Part shown: in pieces, positions 41,658 through 49,851 of the stretch | How the letters are laid out: the number at the start of each line of letters is the position of its first letter | Position numbering within the stretch: position 1 is the first letter of the stretch | Assembly (NCBI RefSeq): GCF_004348685.1 | Contig: NZ_SMKO01000041.1 | Coordinates: 1-55,582 of the forward strand | DNA: 55,582 nt | Origin: Nonomuraea deserti | Lineage (GTDB): Bacteria; Actinomycetota; Actinomycetes; Streptosporangiales; Streptosporangiaceae | Reading direction: 5' to 3' | Notes under the pieces: generated by a model | The model's database searches: none | Told to the model about the DNA's origin: nothing | The model's input: only the letters and a program-made list of their open reading frames with translations | Made by a program: the position numbers and the translations under genes

Positions 41658-41730
41658 AGGGTTACATTCACGAATCGTGTGCTGACAAAGAGTCAAACCA
41701 CCATTCGGGACGAATGTTCACATCTGTTGC

Positions 41731-41759
41731 TTGAAGTACATCTGCCCCATCGGCATAGT
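41731..41759 (+). promoter_or_regulatory. promoter of the conservon
   Basis: TTGAAG (41731-41736) and CATAGT (41754-41759) are spaced by 17 bases, a good match to the vegetative consensus. The expected 5' leader to the ATG at 41863 is about 97 bases. Confidence 0.5.
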
Positions 41760-41862
41760 GGACGGACCACAGGCGTACCAGTCGTGACGGGCATTCTCGG
41801 GGGCCGGTACCAGGTTGCGACTGCCAGCGGCGCATCATCACGCGCGGAATTGGACAAGATGC

Positions 41863-44409
41863 ATGAGCTCGCCCCCACCTCTCCGCACCAAGCTGCTCAG
41901 GATCCTCCTGCTCCCGCTCGTGTCCATGGTCGCCCTGTGGGGGTTCATCGCCTACTCCAGCGTGGAGGAGATCGTCGAGGTCTCCCAGACGCAGGACCGC
42001 TGGGAAGCCATCGGATCGCCGCTGTTACAGCTGATCGTCGAGCTGCAGCGGGAACGCCAGCTGTCGGCTGAGGCGCCGAAGAGCACGGCGACGTACGCAC
42101 CACTGGCCGAGCAGCGGCACGTCACCGACGAGAAGGTCGAACGCCTGCGCGAGGTCATCGGCGCCGTCGGCGTCGAGTCCGCGGGCGCCGAGACCCCGGC
42201 CCAGGTGCAGGCGCTCGTGCAGGCACTCGACGGGCTCCAGTCGCTGCGGGCGTCCGCCGACGGCGGCGTGCTCGCCCCGCCGCTGACGATCATCCAGGCG
42301 TACGACAACCTGATCAGCGTCGCCAACGGGCAGTTCAACGACCGCGACGCGCTGAGCAGCGTCTCCTCCTACCGCGCCGTGCGCGGCATGGCCGCCTACA
42401 ACGCCACGGCCGAATACCTGGGCCGCGAGCACGCGGTGCTCACCAGCACGATCGTGCAGCGCAAGATGACGGCCACCGACCGCGCCGCGTTCGTCGCCGC
42501 GATGACCAGCCGCCGGCTCGTCTTCGCCAACGCCGAACGCGACGCCGGCCCCGAGCTGCGGGCCGACTACGACAAGCTGGTCGCCAGCGCCCCGTACAAG
42601 CGGCTGATCGAGGTCGAGGACGAGCTGTTCACCTGGGACACCAACGGGGCGCCGCCGGTGGAGCCGGCCCAGTGGAAGAGCGACGCCGACACCGTGCTCA
42701 ACACGATCAACCGCGACACGCAGGAGGAGCTGGCCCGCGCCGCGGTCGAGGCCGAGGGGCAGAAGACCGGCGCCTACTGGCGGATCGGGCTGGTCCTCCT
42801 GGTGGGCCTGGCGGCCATGATCGCCTCGCTGGCGCTGTCGTACCGGTTCGGCCAGTCGCTGATCGACGAGCTCAGGCGGCTGCAGGCGTCGGCGGTCGAG
42901 CTGGCCGAGCAGCGGCTGCCCCGGCTGGTCGCGCGGCTGCGCCGCGGCGAGGACGTCGACCCGGCCACCGAGGCGCCCGTCCTCGCCCCCGCCGACACGG
43001 CCGAGGTCGACCGCGTGGTCGACGCGTTCTCCGCCGTACGCCGCACCGCGGTCGAGGCCGCGGTGGGCCAGGCGACCCTGCGCAAGGGCGTCAGCCAGGT
43101 CTTCCTCAACCTGGCCTGGCGCAACCAGGCGCTGCTGCACCGCCAGCTCTCGCTGCTCGACACCATGGAGCGCCGCGTCGAGGAGCCGGAGGTCCTGGAG
43201 GACCTGTTCACGCTCGACCACCTCACCACCCGCATGCGGCGGCACGCCGAGAACCTGATCATCCTGTCCGACTCCGCCCCCGCCCGCCGCTGGCGCGACC
43301 CGGTGCCGCTGTTCGACGTCCTGCGCGCGGCGGTGCTGGAGGTCGAGGACTACACCCGCGTCTCCGTCGCCCCCATGCCGGACGCCCCGCTGCTCGTCGG
43401 CGCGGCCGTCACCGACGTGATCCATCTGGTCGCCGAGCTGGTGGAGAACGCCACCGTCTTCTCCCCGCCCGACACGACCGTGCAGATCCGCAGCATGACC
43501 GCGGCCAACGGCTTCGCGCTGGAGGTGGAGGACCGGGGACTGGGGCTGAACCAGGCCGTGATCCAGGAGTACAACGCCCGGCTGGCCGAGCCGCCCGAGT
43601 TCGACCTGGCCGACAGCGACAGGCTCGGCCTCTTCGTGGTGGCCAGGCTCGCGGCCCGGCACGGGATCAAGGTCTCGCTGCGCCCCTCGCCGTACGACGG
43701 GACCACCGCGATCGTACTGCTGCCCACCGTCCTGCTCGCCGAGACCGGCAACCCCTCCGTCACCGCCGGTGACCGCGCGGGCAGGCCCGCGCGAGCACTC
43801 GGCACGGCGCCGTCCGGCACCCTTACGGACCCCCTTTCCGGCGCCCTCTCCGGCGTCGTGTCCGCCGCCCCCGAACGGCCCGACGCGGTGAACGGCGGGA
43901 ACGTCCCCGGTGAGCACGCCGATCCGGCCGATCCCTCCCCCGAGCCCGCGCGGGCCACCTGGTTCGAGGCCGTGCCCGCGCCGAGACGCGGCGGTCCGGC
44001 CCGGCCGGCGAACGAGCCGCTCACCGGCCCCCTCTCCGGGCCGATCTCCGGGCCGATCTCCGGGCCGATCTCCGGGCCGATCTCCGGGCCGGTGCCACGC
44101 CAGGCTCCCCCCACCGCCGCCCAGCCGCCCGGACCTCCCGTCGACTGGAGCGTCACGGTGCCGGCTCAGGACGCGGACGAAGACCTCGACGGGCTGCCGA
44201 TGCGGATACCGCAGGCAAGCATGGCTCCCCAGCTGCGTTCCACCGGAGGCCCCGCGCGGCGCCCGGTAACGGCGCGCTCGCCTGAGGAACTCGCACAACT
44301 CATGTCTTCCATGCAACAGGGCTGGCGGCAAGGACGCCGCCAGGTCGAGCACGGAGCCGACATGTGGAACCGAAAGGACGACCATCCCGATGCCCGACCC
44401 CAGAAGTGA
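41863..44409 (+). CDS. cvnA: conservon sensor histidine kinase (nitrate-sensor-like outer domain)
   Basis: This is an 848-residue membrane kinase. Helix 1 (about 10-32) precedes an outer NIT-type sensor domain (about 35-300; ELQRERQLSAE). Helix 2 (about 306-330) precedes a HAMP-like linker and a degenerate kinase core. The ATP-binding region has ELVENATVFSPPDT (N box) and EVEDRGLGLN (G box). A long Pro/Gly-rich tail includes a tandem SGPI repeat. In conservons this CvnA protein sits with CvnB-D at the membrane and acts like a receptor for the small GTPase. ATG 41863 was preferred over a TTG at 41815. Its end overlaps the roadblock gene by 20 bases. Confidence 0.9.
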   Translation: MSSPPPLRTKLLRILLLPLVSMVALWGFIAYSSVEEIVEVSQTQDRWEAIGSPLLQLIVELQRERQLSAEAPKSTATYAPLAEQRHVTDEKVERLREVIGAVGVESAGAETPAQVQALVQALDGLQSLRASADGGVLAPPLTIIQAYDNLISVANGQFNDRDALSSVSSYRAVRGMAAYNATAEYLGREHAVLTSTIVQRKMTATDRAAFVAAMTSRRLVFANAERDAGPELRADYDKLVASAPYKRLIEVEDELFTWDTNGAPPVEPAQWKSDADTVLNTINRDTQEELARAAVEAEGQKTGAYWRIGLVLLVGLAAMIASLALSYRFGQSLIDELRRLQASAVELAEQRLPRLVARLRRGEDVDPATEAPVLAPADTAEVDRVVDAFSAVRRTAVEAAVGQATLRKGVSQVFLNLAWRNQALLHRQLSLLDTMERRVEEPEVLEDLFTLDHLTTRMRRHAENLIILSDSAPARRWRDPVPLFDVLRAAVLEVEDYTRVSVAPMPDAPLLVGAAVTDVIHLVAELVENATVFSPPDTTVQIRSMTAANGFALEVEDRGLGLNQAVIQEYNARLAEPPEFDLADSDRLGLFVVARLAARHGIKVSLRPSPYDGTTAIVLLPTVLLAETGNPSVTAGDRAGRPARALGTAPSGTLTDPLSGALSGVVSAAPERPDAVNGGNVPGEHADPADPSPEPARATWFEAVPAPRRGGPARPANEPLTGPLSGPISGPISGPISGPISGPVPRQAPPTAAQPPGPPVDWSVTVPAQDADEDLDGLPMRIPQASMAPQLRSTGGPARRPVTARSPEELAQLMSSMQQGWRQGRRQVEHGADMWNRKDDHPDARPQK
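44038..44085 (+). repeat. 12-base tandem repeat inside cvnA
   Basis: Four perfect copies of GGGCCGATCTCC lie in frame and encode Gly-Pro-Ile-Ser units, flanked by degenerate copies (GPLS before, GPV after). The unit length keeps the frame, so copy number could vary between strains without breaking the protein. Confidence 0.9.
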
Positions 44410-44815
44410 ACTGAGCTGGCTCCTCGACGACCTCACCCAGCGCGTCCCCGGCATCCGGCACGCCATCGTGCTGTCCTCCGACGGGCTGGCCATGGGAGGT
44501 TCCCGGGAGCTGACCCGGGAGGACGCCGAGCACCTGTCCGCCATCTCCGCCGGCAGCCACAGCCTCGCCATGGGCGCGGGACGGCACTTCGGCCTGGGCG
44601 GCGTCCGGCAGACCATCATCGAGATGGAGGGTGGTTTCCTGTTCGTCACCGCCGCCGGTCAGGGCGCGCGGCTGGCCGTGCTCGCCGCGGGCGACGCCGA
44701 GCTGGGCATGGTCACGTACGAGATGGCGCTCATGGTCAAGAGGGTCGGCGAGCACCTCTCCGCGCAGCCGAGAGGAGCGGCACCGGCACCCGTCTGGAAC
44801 GGCACAAGGCCGTGA
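44390..44815 (+). CDS. cvnB: roadblock/LC7-domain protein of the conservon
   Basis: This 141-residue cytoplasmic protein has a roadblock fold: LSWLLDDLTQRVPGIRHAIVLSSDGLAMG, then GFLFVTAAGQGARLAVLAAGDAELGMVTYEMALMVKRV. Roadblock proteins bind small GTPases and regulate their nucleotide state. It overlaps cvnA by 20 bases and cvnC by 4 (GTGA), so expression is coupled. The last 20 residues are Ala/Pro-rich and variable in the family. Confidence 0.93.
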   Translation: MPDPRSELSWLLDDLTQRVPGIRHAIVLSSDGLAMGGSRELTREDAEHLSAISAGSHSLAMGAGRHFGLGGVRQTIIEMEGGFLFVTAAGQGARLAVLAAGDAELGMVTYEMALMVKRVGEHLSAQPRGAAPAPVWNGTRP

Positions 44816-45162
44816 CAGGGCAGGATCCCGGGCCGCTGATCCGGCTGTACGGCCTGACCGGGGGAAGAGCGCGCCCGCAGGGCGACTCGTTCGACCTGGT
44901 GGCCATCGTCACGACGGTCGGCGGCCCGCACACCCTCGCGGACCTGATCCCTGAGTACCGCGCCGTGCTGTCGGTGTGCCGCAGGCCCACGCCGGTGGCG
45001 GACGTCGCGGCGCACCTCCGGCTGCCGCTCAACGTCACCCGGGTGATCCTGGGTGACCTCCGGCGAGAGGGTTTCGTCACCATCGAGCGCCCGCGCCCGG
45101 TCGCGCAGACGATCGACGAACACATCTACAGGGAAGTGCTGGATGGACTACGCAGCCTATGA
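44812..45162 (+). CDS. cvnC: DUF742 protein of the conservon
   Basis: This 116-residue protein is of the DUF742 family. RLYGLTGGRARP opens the domain, FDLVAIVTT follows, and a winged-helix-like section contains RRPTPVADVAAHLRLPLNVTRVILGDLRREGFV. It starts at GTG 44812, overlapping the cvnB stop, and overlaps cvnD by 20 bases. In conservons it bridges the kinase-roadblock pair and the GTPase; DNA binding is possible from the wing but not shown. Confidence 0.93.
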   Translation: MTGQDPGPLIRLYGLTGGRARPQGDSFDLVAIVTTVGGPHTLADLIPEYRAVLSVCRRPTPVADVAAHLRLPLNVTRVILGDLRREGFVTIERPRPVAQTIDEHIYREVLDGLRSL

Positions 45163-45739
45163 GCCGGGGGCGACCGCGGTCACCTCGGCGCTGGCCATCA
45201 AGATCCTCATCGCGGGCGGGTTCGGTGTCGGCAAGACGACCATGGTGGGCACGATCAGCGAGATCCGGCCGCTGCACACCGAGGAACTGCTGAGCGAGCG
45301 CGGCGTCGGGGTGGACGACGTCTCGGGCGTGGAGGCCAAGAGCACCACCACCGTGGCGCTGGACTTCGGCCGTATCACCATTCGCGAGGGGCTCTGGTTG
45401 TACCTGTTCGGCACCCCCGGGCAGGACCGCTTCTGGTTCATGTGGGACGAGCTCGCGCTCGGCGCGCTCGGCGCGGTCGTGCTCGCAGACACGCGCCGCC
45501 TGCAGGACTCGTTCCCCGCGGTGGACTACTTCGAGCAGCGTGGCATCCCGTTCGTCGTCGGCGTGAACTGCTTCGACGGCGCCCGCCGCCACGACCCGGC
45601 CAAGGTGCGGCGGGCGCTCGGGCTGACCGCGCTCATCCCGATCGTGCTCTGCGACGTGCGCGACCGCGCGTCGGTCAGGGACGTGCTCACCACGCTGGTG
45701 ACGTACGCGGTGGAAGGCGCCGGACACGGGATGCCGTAG
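45143..45739 (+). CDS. cvnD: conservon small GTPase
   Basis: This 198-residue GTPase is of the MglA-like group. Its P-loop is GGFGVGKTTM, switch I contains EAKSTTTVALDFGRI, switch II is FGTPGQDRFWFMW, and VNCFDGA stands at the NKxD position, where Lys is replaced by Cys, as is usual for this group. GAVVLADTRRLQDSF lies between. ATG 45143 lies within cvnC. In other actinomycetes CvnD proteins affect development and antibiotic production; this copy's output is unknown, because the next gene is convergent. Confidence 0.93.
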   Translation: MDYAAYEPGATAVTSALAIKILIAGGFGVGKTTMVGTISEIRPLHTEELLSERGVGVDDVSGVEAKSTTTVALDFGRITIREGLWLYLFGTPGQDRFWFMWDELALGALGAVVLADTRRLQDSFPAVDYFEQRGIPFVVGVNCFDGARRHDPAKVRRALGLTALIPIVLCDVRDRASVRDVLTTLVTYAVEGAGHGMP

Positions 45740-45756
45740 ACGACGGCGGGCAGGCG

Positions 45757-47085
45757 CTAGGGGCAGGCGGGGAACAACGCGCGGGTGCCCGCCGGCCAGG
45801 CGGCCGGGTCGCTGAACCTGCACCCGTATCCGGGATCCGCGACCACGGCGGGACGGCTCACGTCGTCCCCCGCGGGCCGCGGGCCGCCGCGTTCCCACCG
45901 GACGAGGTCGTCCCAGGCGGCTCCCACCTCGGCGTCGCTGAACTCGCAGTGCCCCGCCGCCCGGATCGCCCGCTGCACCAGCAGCTCGCCGCGGCCGTGC
46001 CGGTCGACGTCGGCCCGGTAGTGCTGCTCCATGGAGAACGGCACGAAGTTGTCGCCCAGGTTGTGCAACGACAACACGGGCACGTCGATCCTGCCGGACA
46101 CCGCGGGCACGGCGGTCAGCCGGTGCGTCCGGCGCAGGACCGGAGCCGCGGGCGGCACCCGCTGGACGCTCGCGTCGACGTTCACCGGGGAGGCGGGCCG
46201 GTAGCGGGTGCCGAGGTTCGTCGCCACCCTGCCCGGCTCCCGCGCCAGCGTGCCTCCCCCGTCCGGCCCGGCCAGCCCGAACAGGAAGTCCTTCCAGTGC
46301 GCGAACGCGGCCCGCGCGCCCGGCCGCTCCCCTCCGGTGAGGTTGACGACGATGGCACGCAGCTGCTCGCCGAGCTCGTTCGCCGGCTCCTGACCCGCCA
46401 GCCCCAGCCGGTCCCGTATCCGCGGCACGGCGGAGGCCGCGTAATCCTCGGGGAACGGGTAGGCGGGCACGTCCGCCAGGTCCTGCGCGACCAGGTGAAA
46501 GTCGAGGAAGAAGTCGAACAGCTCGTGATCGCCCAGCACCCCGCACATCGGCAGGGCCGCGTCGTAGACGCCCGGGTACTGCTCGATCGAGCGGACCGCG
46601 ACGTGCCCGCCCATCGACACCCCCGCCAGGTAGACCCGTTCCGGCTTGCCGACCACGCGCTGGAAGTGGCGGGCCAGGTCGCGGGTGCTGAGCACGCCGG
46701 CCCGCACGTCGTAGTCGTTGGCGTAGTAGGAGGAGGCGGCCCAAGCGTACCCCTGGTCGAGCAGGCGCTGTCGCAGCCCGTACGCGGGCGGGTCGACGGT
46801 CAGCACCCTGGTCTCTCCGCGGAACCCGTGGGCCCACATGAGCAGGCCGCCGTTCCACCGTGGCGGCACCTCGATGTCGTAGGCCGCGTGACCCTGCACG
46901 CCCTGCAGCACCCGGCTCGGCCGCCCGTGCACCATCGCGGGCTCCAGCGGCGGGTTGTGGATGATGTAGCCGGGCAGCGGCCGGTCGCCCCGCGGGCGGT
47001 CACCGGCCGTCGCGGCGGCGCCGGTGGAGACGAGCAGCACGGCGGATAACGCCATGGCGGACAGGGTCAGGCTCCGACGGCGCAT
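45757..47085 (-). CDS. secreted alpha/beta hydrolase
   Basis: This 442-residue exported protein has a Sec signal (about 1-27, ending ATAGD). An alpha/beta-hydrolase core follows: LLMWAHGFRGETR for the oxyanion hole, YLAGVSMGGHVAV for the nucleophile elbow (Ser), LSLHNLGDNFVPF with the Asp, and AAGHCEFSDAEV with the His. The helical lid between is long. It resembles secreted prolyl oligopeptidase-like or poly-ester type hydrolases of actinomycetes, but I cannot name the substrate. It converges with cvnD, 17 bases apart. Confidence 0.83.
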   Translation of the reverse strand: MRRRSLTLSAMALSAVLLVSTGAAATAGDRPRGDRPLPGYIIHNPPLEPAMVHGRPSRVLQGVQGHAAYDIEVPPRWNGGLLMWAHGFRGETRVLTVDPPAYGLRQRLLDQGYAWAASSYYANDYDVRAGVLSTRDLARHFQRVVGKPERVYLAGVSMGGHVAVRSIEQYPGVYDAALPMCGVLGDHELFDFFLDFHLVAQDLADVPAYPFPEDYAASAVPRIRDRLGLAGQEPANELGEQLRAIVVNLTGGERPGARAAFAHWKDFLFGLAGPDGGGTLAREPGRVATNLGTRYRPASPVNVDASVQRVPPAAPVLRRTHRLTAVPAVSGRIDVPVLSLHNLGDNFVPFSMEQHYRADVDRHGRGELLVQRAIRAAGHCEFSDAEVGAAWDDLVRWERGGPRPAGDDVSRPAVVADPGYGCRFSDPAAWPAGTRALFPACP

Positions 47086-47173
47086 CTGCCGACACCTCCG
47101 GGATGGCTGGTGCCTCGTTCATACTCCCGGAGCTCCCGGAGCGGAAGGGCCCTGTGTCCGGCCGGCGGCTGGA

Positions 47174-47200
47174 GGAACCGCCGTCACCGCGCGATCGTTG
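47174..47200 (+). promoter_or_regulatory. ECF-sigma-type promoter before the GlsB-like gene
   Basis: AGGAAC (ending 47178), an 18-base spacer and GTTG (47197-47200) match the SigR/ECF pattern GGAAY-N18-GTT. The start codon is about 38 bases downstream. A stress-response promoter suits the encoded GlsB/YeaQ-type protein. Confidence 0.45.
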
Positions 47201-47238
47201 AGCAGACAGGCGAACCCACCGAGTCTCGGGAGTTCAGC

Positions 47239-47508
47239 GTGGAGATCACCGGCATCATTTCCGGCCTCATCATCGGCATCGTGATCGGCGCACTCGGGCG
47301 GCTGGTCATTCCGGGGCGGCAGCGCATCCCCATCTGGCTGACCATCGTGATCGGCGTGGTCGCCGCGCTGGTGGGCACGGCCATCGCGGCGGCTCTGGGG
47401 GTCGCCGACACCGGCGGCGTCGACTGGATCGAGCTGGGCATCCAGGTCGCCCTGGCCGCTCTCGGCGTCTCGCTGTCGATCGGCATGTACGGCAAGCGGC
47501 GCGAGTGA
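47239..47508 (+). CDS. GlsB/YeaQ/YmgE-family membrane protein
   Basis: This 89-residue protein has three hydrophobic helices and the family pattern: GIISGLIIGIVIGALGRLVIPGRQRIPIW, TIVIGVVAALVGTAIA and a final helix followed by GKRRE. Members are induced by envelope, acid or other stress, and their mechanism is not settled. GTG 47239 with GGGAG seven bases upstream gives the family's normal length; an earlier in-frame ATG at 47110 would add 43 unlike residues. Confidence 0.85.
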   Translation: MEITGIISGLIIGIVIGALGRLVIPGRQRIPIWLTIVIGVVAALVGTAIAAALGVADTGGVDWIELGIQVALAALGVSLSIGMYGKRRE

Positions 47509-47565
47509 CGCAGGGGGCGGCGGGACGGCACTCCCATAGCCCGCCGCCCGTCACCGGTCACCCGG

Positions 47566-47648
47566 CACCCGTCGCTCGTCACCGATCACCCGTCGGTCAT
47601 CACCCGCGAACGTCAGCCGTCACCCGTCGCTCATCACCCGCGAACGTC
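47566..47648. repeat. degenerate direct repeats in the GlsB-WrbA gap
   Basis: A 28-base unit occurs at 47587-47614 and 47621-47648 with one mismatch. Its first 18 bases recur at 47566-47583 with one mismatch. The surrounding 246-base gap (47509-47754) is made of CGTCACC-like steps and has no credible gene. Confidence 0.75.
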
Positions 47649-47754
47649 CCCCCGTCGCCCGGTGCTCCATCGGCCGTCGCCGCGGCACCCGGGCGCTCGT
47701 CCGGCGCGCGCCGGCGGGGGCGCCGGATCACCCCGCGATCCCGCCGCCAGGAGG

Positions 47755-48363
47755 TCAAGGACGGCCCGCTTTGAGCTTCGCCGCGGTCTCGACCGCGCGC
47801 CGCGCCTGGTAGCGGCCGCTTTCCAGGGCGAGCTCGCCGGGCGCGCCGTCACCGCCGACGTGGGTCGTGCCGTACGGCGTGCCGACCTGGAACTGGATGG
47901 AGTGGGTGTATCCGGGCGGGACGATGATGCCGCCCCAGTGGTAGAAGATCGTGTACAGCGACAGCAGGGTGCTTTCGTGGCCGCCGTGCCGGGTGCCGGC
48001 CGAGCCGAAGGCGCCGTAGACCTTGTCGGCCAGCAGCCCCTTCTGCCAGGCCGGGCCGGTCGTGTCGATGAACTGCTTGAGCTGGCTGGCCATGGCTCCG
48101 TACCTGGTCGGCGTGCCGAGCAGCACCACGTCGGCCCAGAGCAGGTCGTCCACGCCGGCCTCGGCGACGTCGCGGGTGCTCTCGACGTGCTCGGCCCACT
48201 GCGGGTTGCTCGCGACGGCCTGGGGCGGGGCCAGCTCGGTCACCTTGCGCAGGCGTACGTCGGAGCCGGCCTTCTCCGCTCCCTCGGCGAGAGCGGTGGC
48301 GAGCTTGTGCACGTTGCCGGTCGCGCTGTAGTAGATCACGGCGGTCTTGACGGGTTCGGACAT
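47755..48363 (-). CDS. wrbA: WrbA-type NAD(P)H:quinone oxidoreductase
   Basis: This 202-residue flavodoxin-fold protein carries FMN. YYSATGNVHKLA is the phosphate loop, GTPTRYGAMASQLKQFID and GSAGTRHGGHESTLLSL are the flavin-side loops typical of WrbA, and GTPYGTTHVGG marks the C-terminal part. The enzyme reduces quinones by two electrons, avoiding radicals. It lies 10 bases after the MFS gene and under the same TetR-type control region, suggesting a shared role in tolerance to quinones or other toxic compounds. Confidence 0.9.
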   Translation of the reverse strand: MSEPVKTAVIYYSATGNVHKLATALAEGAEKAGSDVRLRKVTELAPPQAVASNPQWAEHVESTRDVAEAGVDDLLWADVVLLGTPTRYGAMASQLKQFIDTTGPAWQKGLLADKVYGAFGSAGTRHGGHESTLLSLYTIFYHWGGIIVPPGYTHSIQFQVGTPYGTTHVGGDGAPGELALESGRYQARRAVETAAKLKAGRP

Positions 48364-48373
48364 GGTTCCTCCT

Positions 48374-49726
48374 TCACTGTGTCGTGCGGATCAGCGGCCG
48401 GCGGGCCGGCCAGGTCAGGGCCAGCACGCTGGCGCCGGCCAGCGCCGTGGCGAGCGCGACGGCCAGGCGCATGCCCTGTAGGTCGTAGCCGGAGAAGGCC
48501 CAGACGCCGGTGGCCAGTGCCGGGCCGAGAGCCGCGCCCAGCTGGCGGGCCAGGCTCGTCGTGGCGGCGGTGGTGCCGAGCAGTCGCCGGGGCGTGCCGG
48601 CCATGGCCATGGCCTGGTCGGGGCCGGCGAACAGACCGGCGCCCGCGCCCGCGACGGCCAGCCGCCAGGCCAGGTCGGCGGGGCCCCAGTCGGAGCCGAG
48701 CGGGATGATGAGCGCGAGCCCGGCGGTCACGACGATCGTCCCGAGCCAGGCCACCCGCGCGGGCTTCCAGCGGTCGGCGAGCGCGCCGCCGACCGGCCCG
48801 GTGAGCAGCATCGCCACGGGGAAGGCCAGCATCGTCAGCCCGATCTGGGCCGGCGGGACCGCCGCGACCCGTTGCAGGTGGAACGGGATCAGGAACTGCA
48901 CGGCCATCACGGCCGCCATCTCGGCGAGCAGCGCCAGGTGCGGGGCGGCCACCCCGGGTGACCGCAGCAGATCCACGACCGGGCGGCTGCCCGGCAGCCG
49001 GAGCCACGCCAGCACGAACGGCACCGCGACCGCCGCCAGCGCGACCCAGCCGGCGCCCGATCCGCCGGCGAGCGAGAGGGCGAGCAGCAGCGCCACGGAG
49101 GCGGCGCCGAGCAGCCCGGCCTCGACGGCCCAGACCCGGTCGGGCAGGCGTGGCCGGCCACCCGGGGGCAGCTGCGTCATCCCTGTCGCGATGACGAGGA
49201 CGCTCGCGGGCACGTTGAGGTAGAAGATCCACGGCCAGCCCAGCGTCTCGATCAGCAGGCCGCCGAGCACCGGGCCGCTCATCCCGCCCAGCGAGCCCAG
49301 GAGCAGCACCAGGGACATCGCCCTGCCGCGGGCCTGCTCGCGTACCGCGATCGTGGCCAGGAGGGAGATCAGCGCGAGCAGCACGGCGCCGAACGCGCCC
49401 TGCGCGGCCCGTGCGGCGACCAGCCACGCGATGCCCGGAGCCAGCCCGACCAGGGCACTCGCGGCGCCGAAGCCGGAGACGGACAGCACCAGGGCGGTAC
49501 GCGTCCCGACGCCGTCCAGCCAGCGGCCGCTCGGCACGGTCAGGGCGATGAGGGGCAGCGTGTACGCCAGCACCACCCACTGGGCGAGGCTGGGGCCGAT
49601 CCCCATCCGCTCCTGGATGGTGGGGAGGGCGACGTTGACGACCGTGGCGTCGAGCTGGGTCATGAACACGGCGATCCCGCTCGCGGCCACGAGCCACCAC
49701 CGGTCCCGCGGTGTCTCCCCGTTCAT
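48374..49726 (-). CDS. MFS drug-efflux-type transporter (DHA2-like)
   Basis: This 450-residue protein has about 14 helices, the N-terminal motif VFMTQLDATVVNVALPTI, the loop motif PSGRWLDGVGTRTAL, and the motif-C-like LGSLGGMSGPVLGGLL. These features are found in proton-driven DHA2 drug exporters. It is placed downstream of a TetR gene with a palindrome over its promoter. Substrates are likely to be aromatic or quinone-like drugs, judging from the wrbA partner, but this is inferred. Confidence 0.88.
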   Translation of the reverse strand: MNGETPRDRWWLVAASGIAVFMTQLDATVVNVALPTIQERMGIGPSLAQWVVLAYTLPLIALTVPSGRWLDGVGTRTALVLSVSGFGAASALVGLAPGIAWLVAARAAQGAFGAVLLALISLLATIAVREQARGRAMSLVLLLGSLGGMSGPVLGGLLIETLGWPWIFYLNVPASVLVIATGMTQLPPGGRPRLPDRVWAVEAGLLGAASVALLLALSLAGGSGAGWVALAAVAVPFVLAWLRLPGSRPVVDLLRSPGVAAPHLALLAEMAAVMAVQFLIPFHLQRVAAVPPAQIGLTMLAFPVAMLLTGPVGGALADRWKPARVAWLGTIVVTAGLALIIPLGSDWGPADLAWRLAVAGAGAGLFAGPDQAMAMAGTPRRLLGTTAATTSLARQLGAALGPALATGVWAFSGYDLQGMRLAVALATALAGASVLALTWPARRPLIRTTQ

Positions 49727-49758
49727 CCGCCCGATCCCCCGAACTTCTCATGGTGTGC

Positions 49759-49795
49759 AGTTCGCAAACTACACATTATGCGAAGTTTTGTGCAA
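49759..49795 (-). promoter_or_regulatory. promoter and operator for the MFS-wrbA operon
   Basis: On the minus strand TTGCAC (49790-49795), 18 bases and TAGTTT (49766-49771) form a promoter. The inverted repeat TTCGCA (49761-49766) ... TGCGAA (49779-49784) covers the -10 and spacer, so a repressor there would block it; the upstream TetR protein is the natural candidate. Confidence 0.5.
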
Positions 49796-49851
49796 GAGGG
49801 ACCGGAGGAGACGGCCGAGAACGAGGGATCCCCGGCCGCCGGCCAGGCGGC

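Larger units (their letters stand above)
41375..41862. other. 488-base divergent intergenic region
   Basis: No credible gene lies here. It carries the minus-strand IclR promoter, the plus-strand conservon promoter, a 9-bp inverted repeat with a 28-base spacer, an exact copy of a 14-base motif also found at 27644, and a small palindrome CATTC-GGGAC-GAATG (41702-41716) just upstream of the conservon -35 box. The first three are listed separately. Confidence 0.7.

Noticed and set aside
41659..41672. The GGGTTACATTCACG motif as a -35 element
   Set aside because: No -10 box lies at normal spacing at either copy, so it was kept only as an unexplained shared motif.
42025..44649. An 874-codon open frame on the minus strand
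   Set aside because: It lies opposite cvnA and cvnB, has His/Gly/Arg-rich low-complexity translation and no motifs; the plus-strand genes have clear domains.
47566..47648. Possible CRISPR array from the 28-base direct repeats
   Set aside because: Only two full copies exist, with a 6-base interval, no spacer-sized gaps and no cas genes.
47505..47774. A Pro/Ser/Arg-rich 89-codon frame after the GlsB-like gene
   Set aside because: It consists of the repeat patch, has no ribosome site and runs into the opposite-strand wrbA end.
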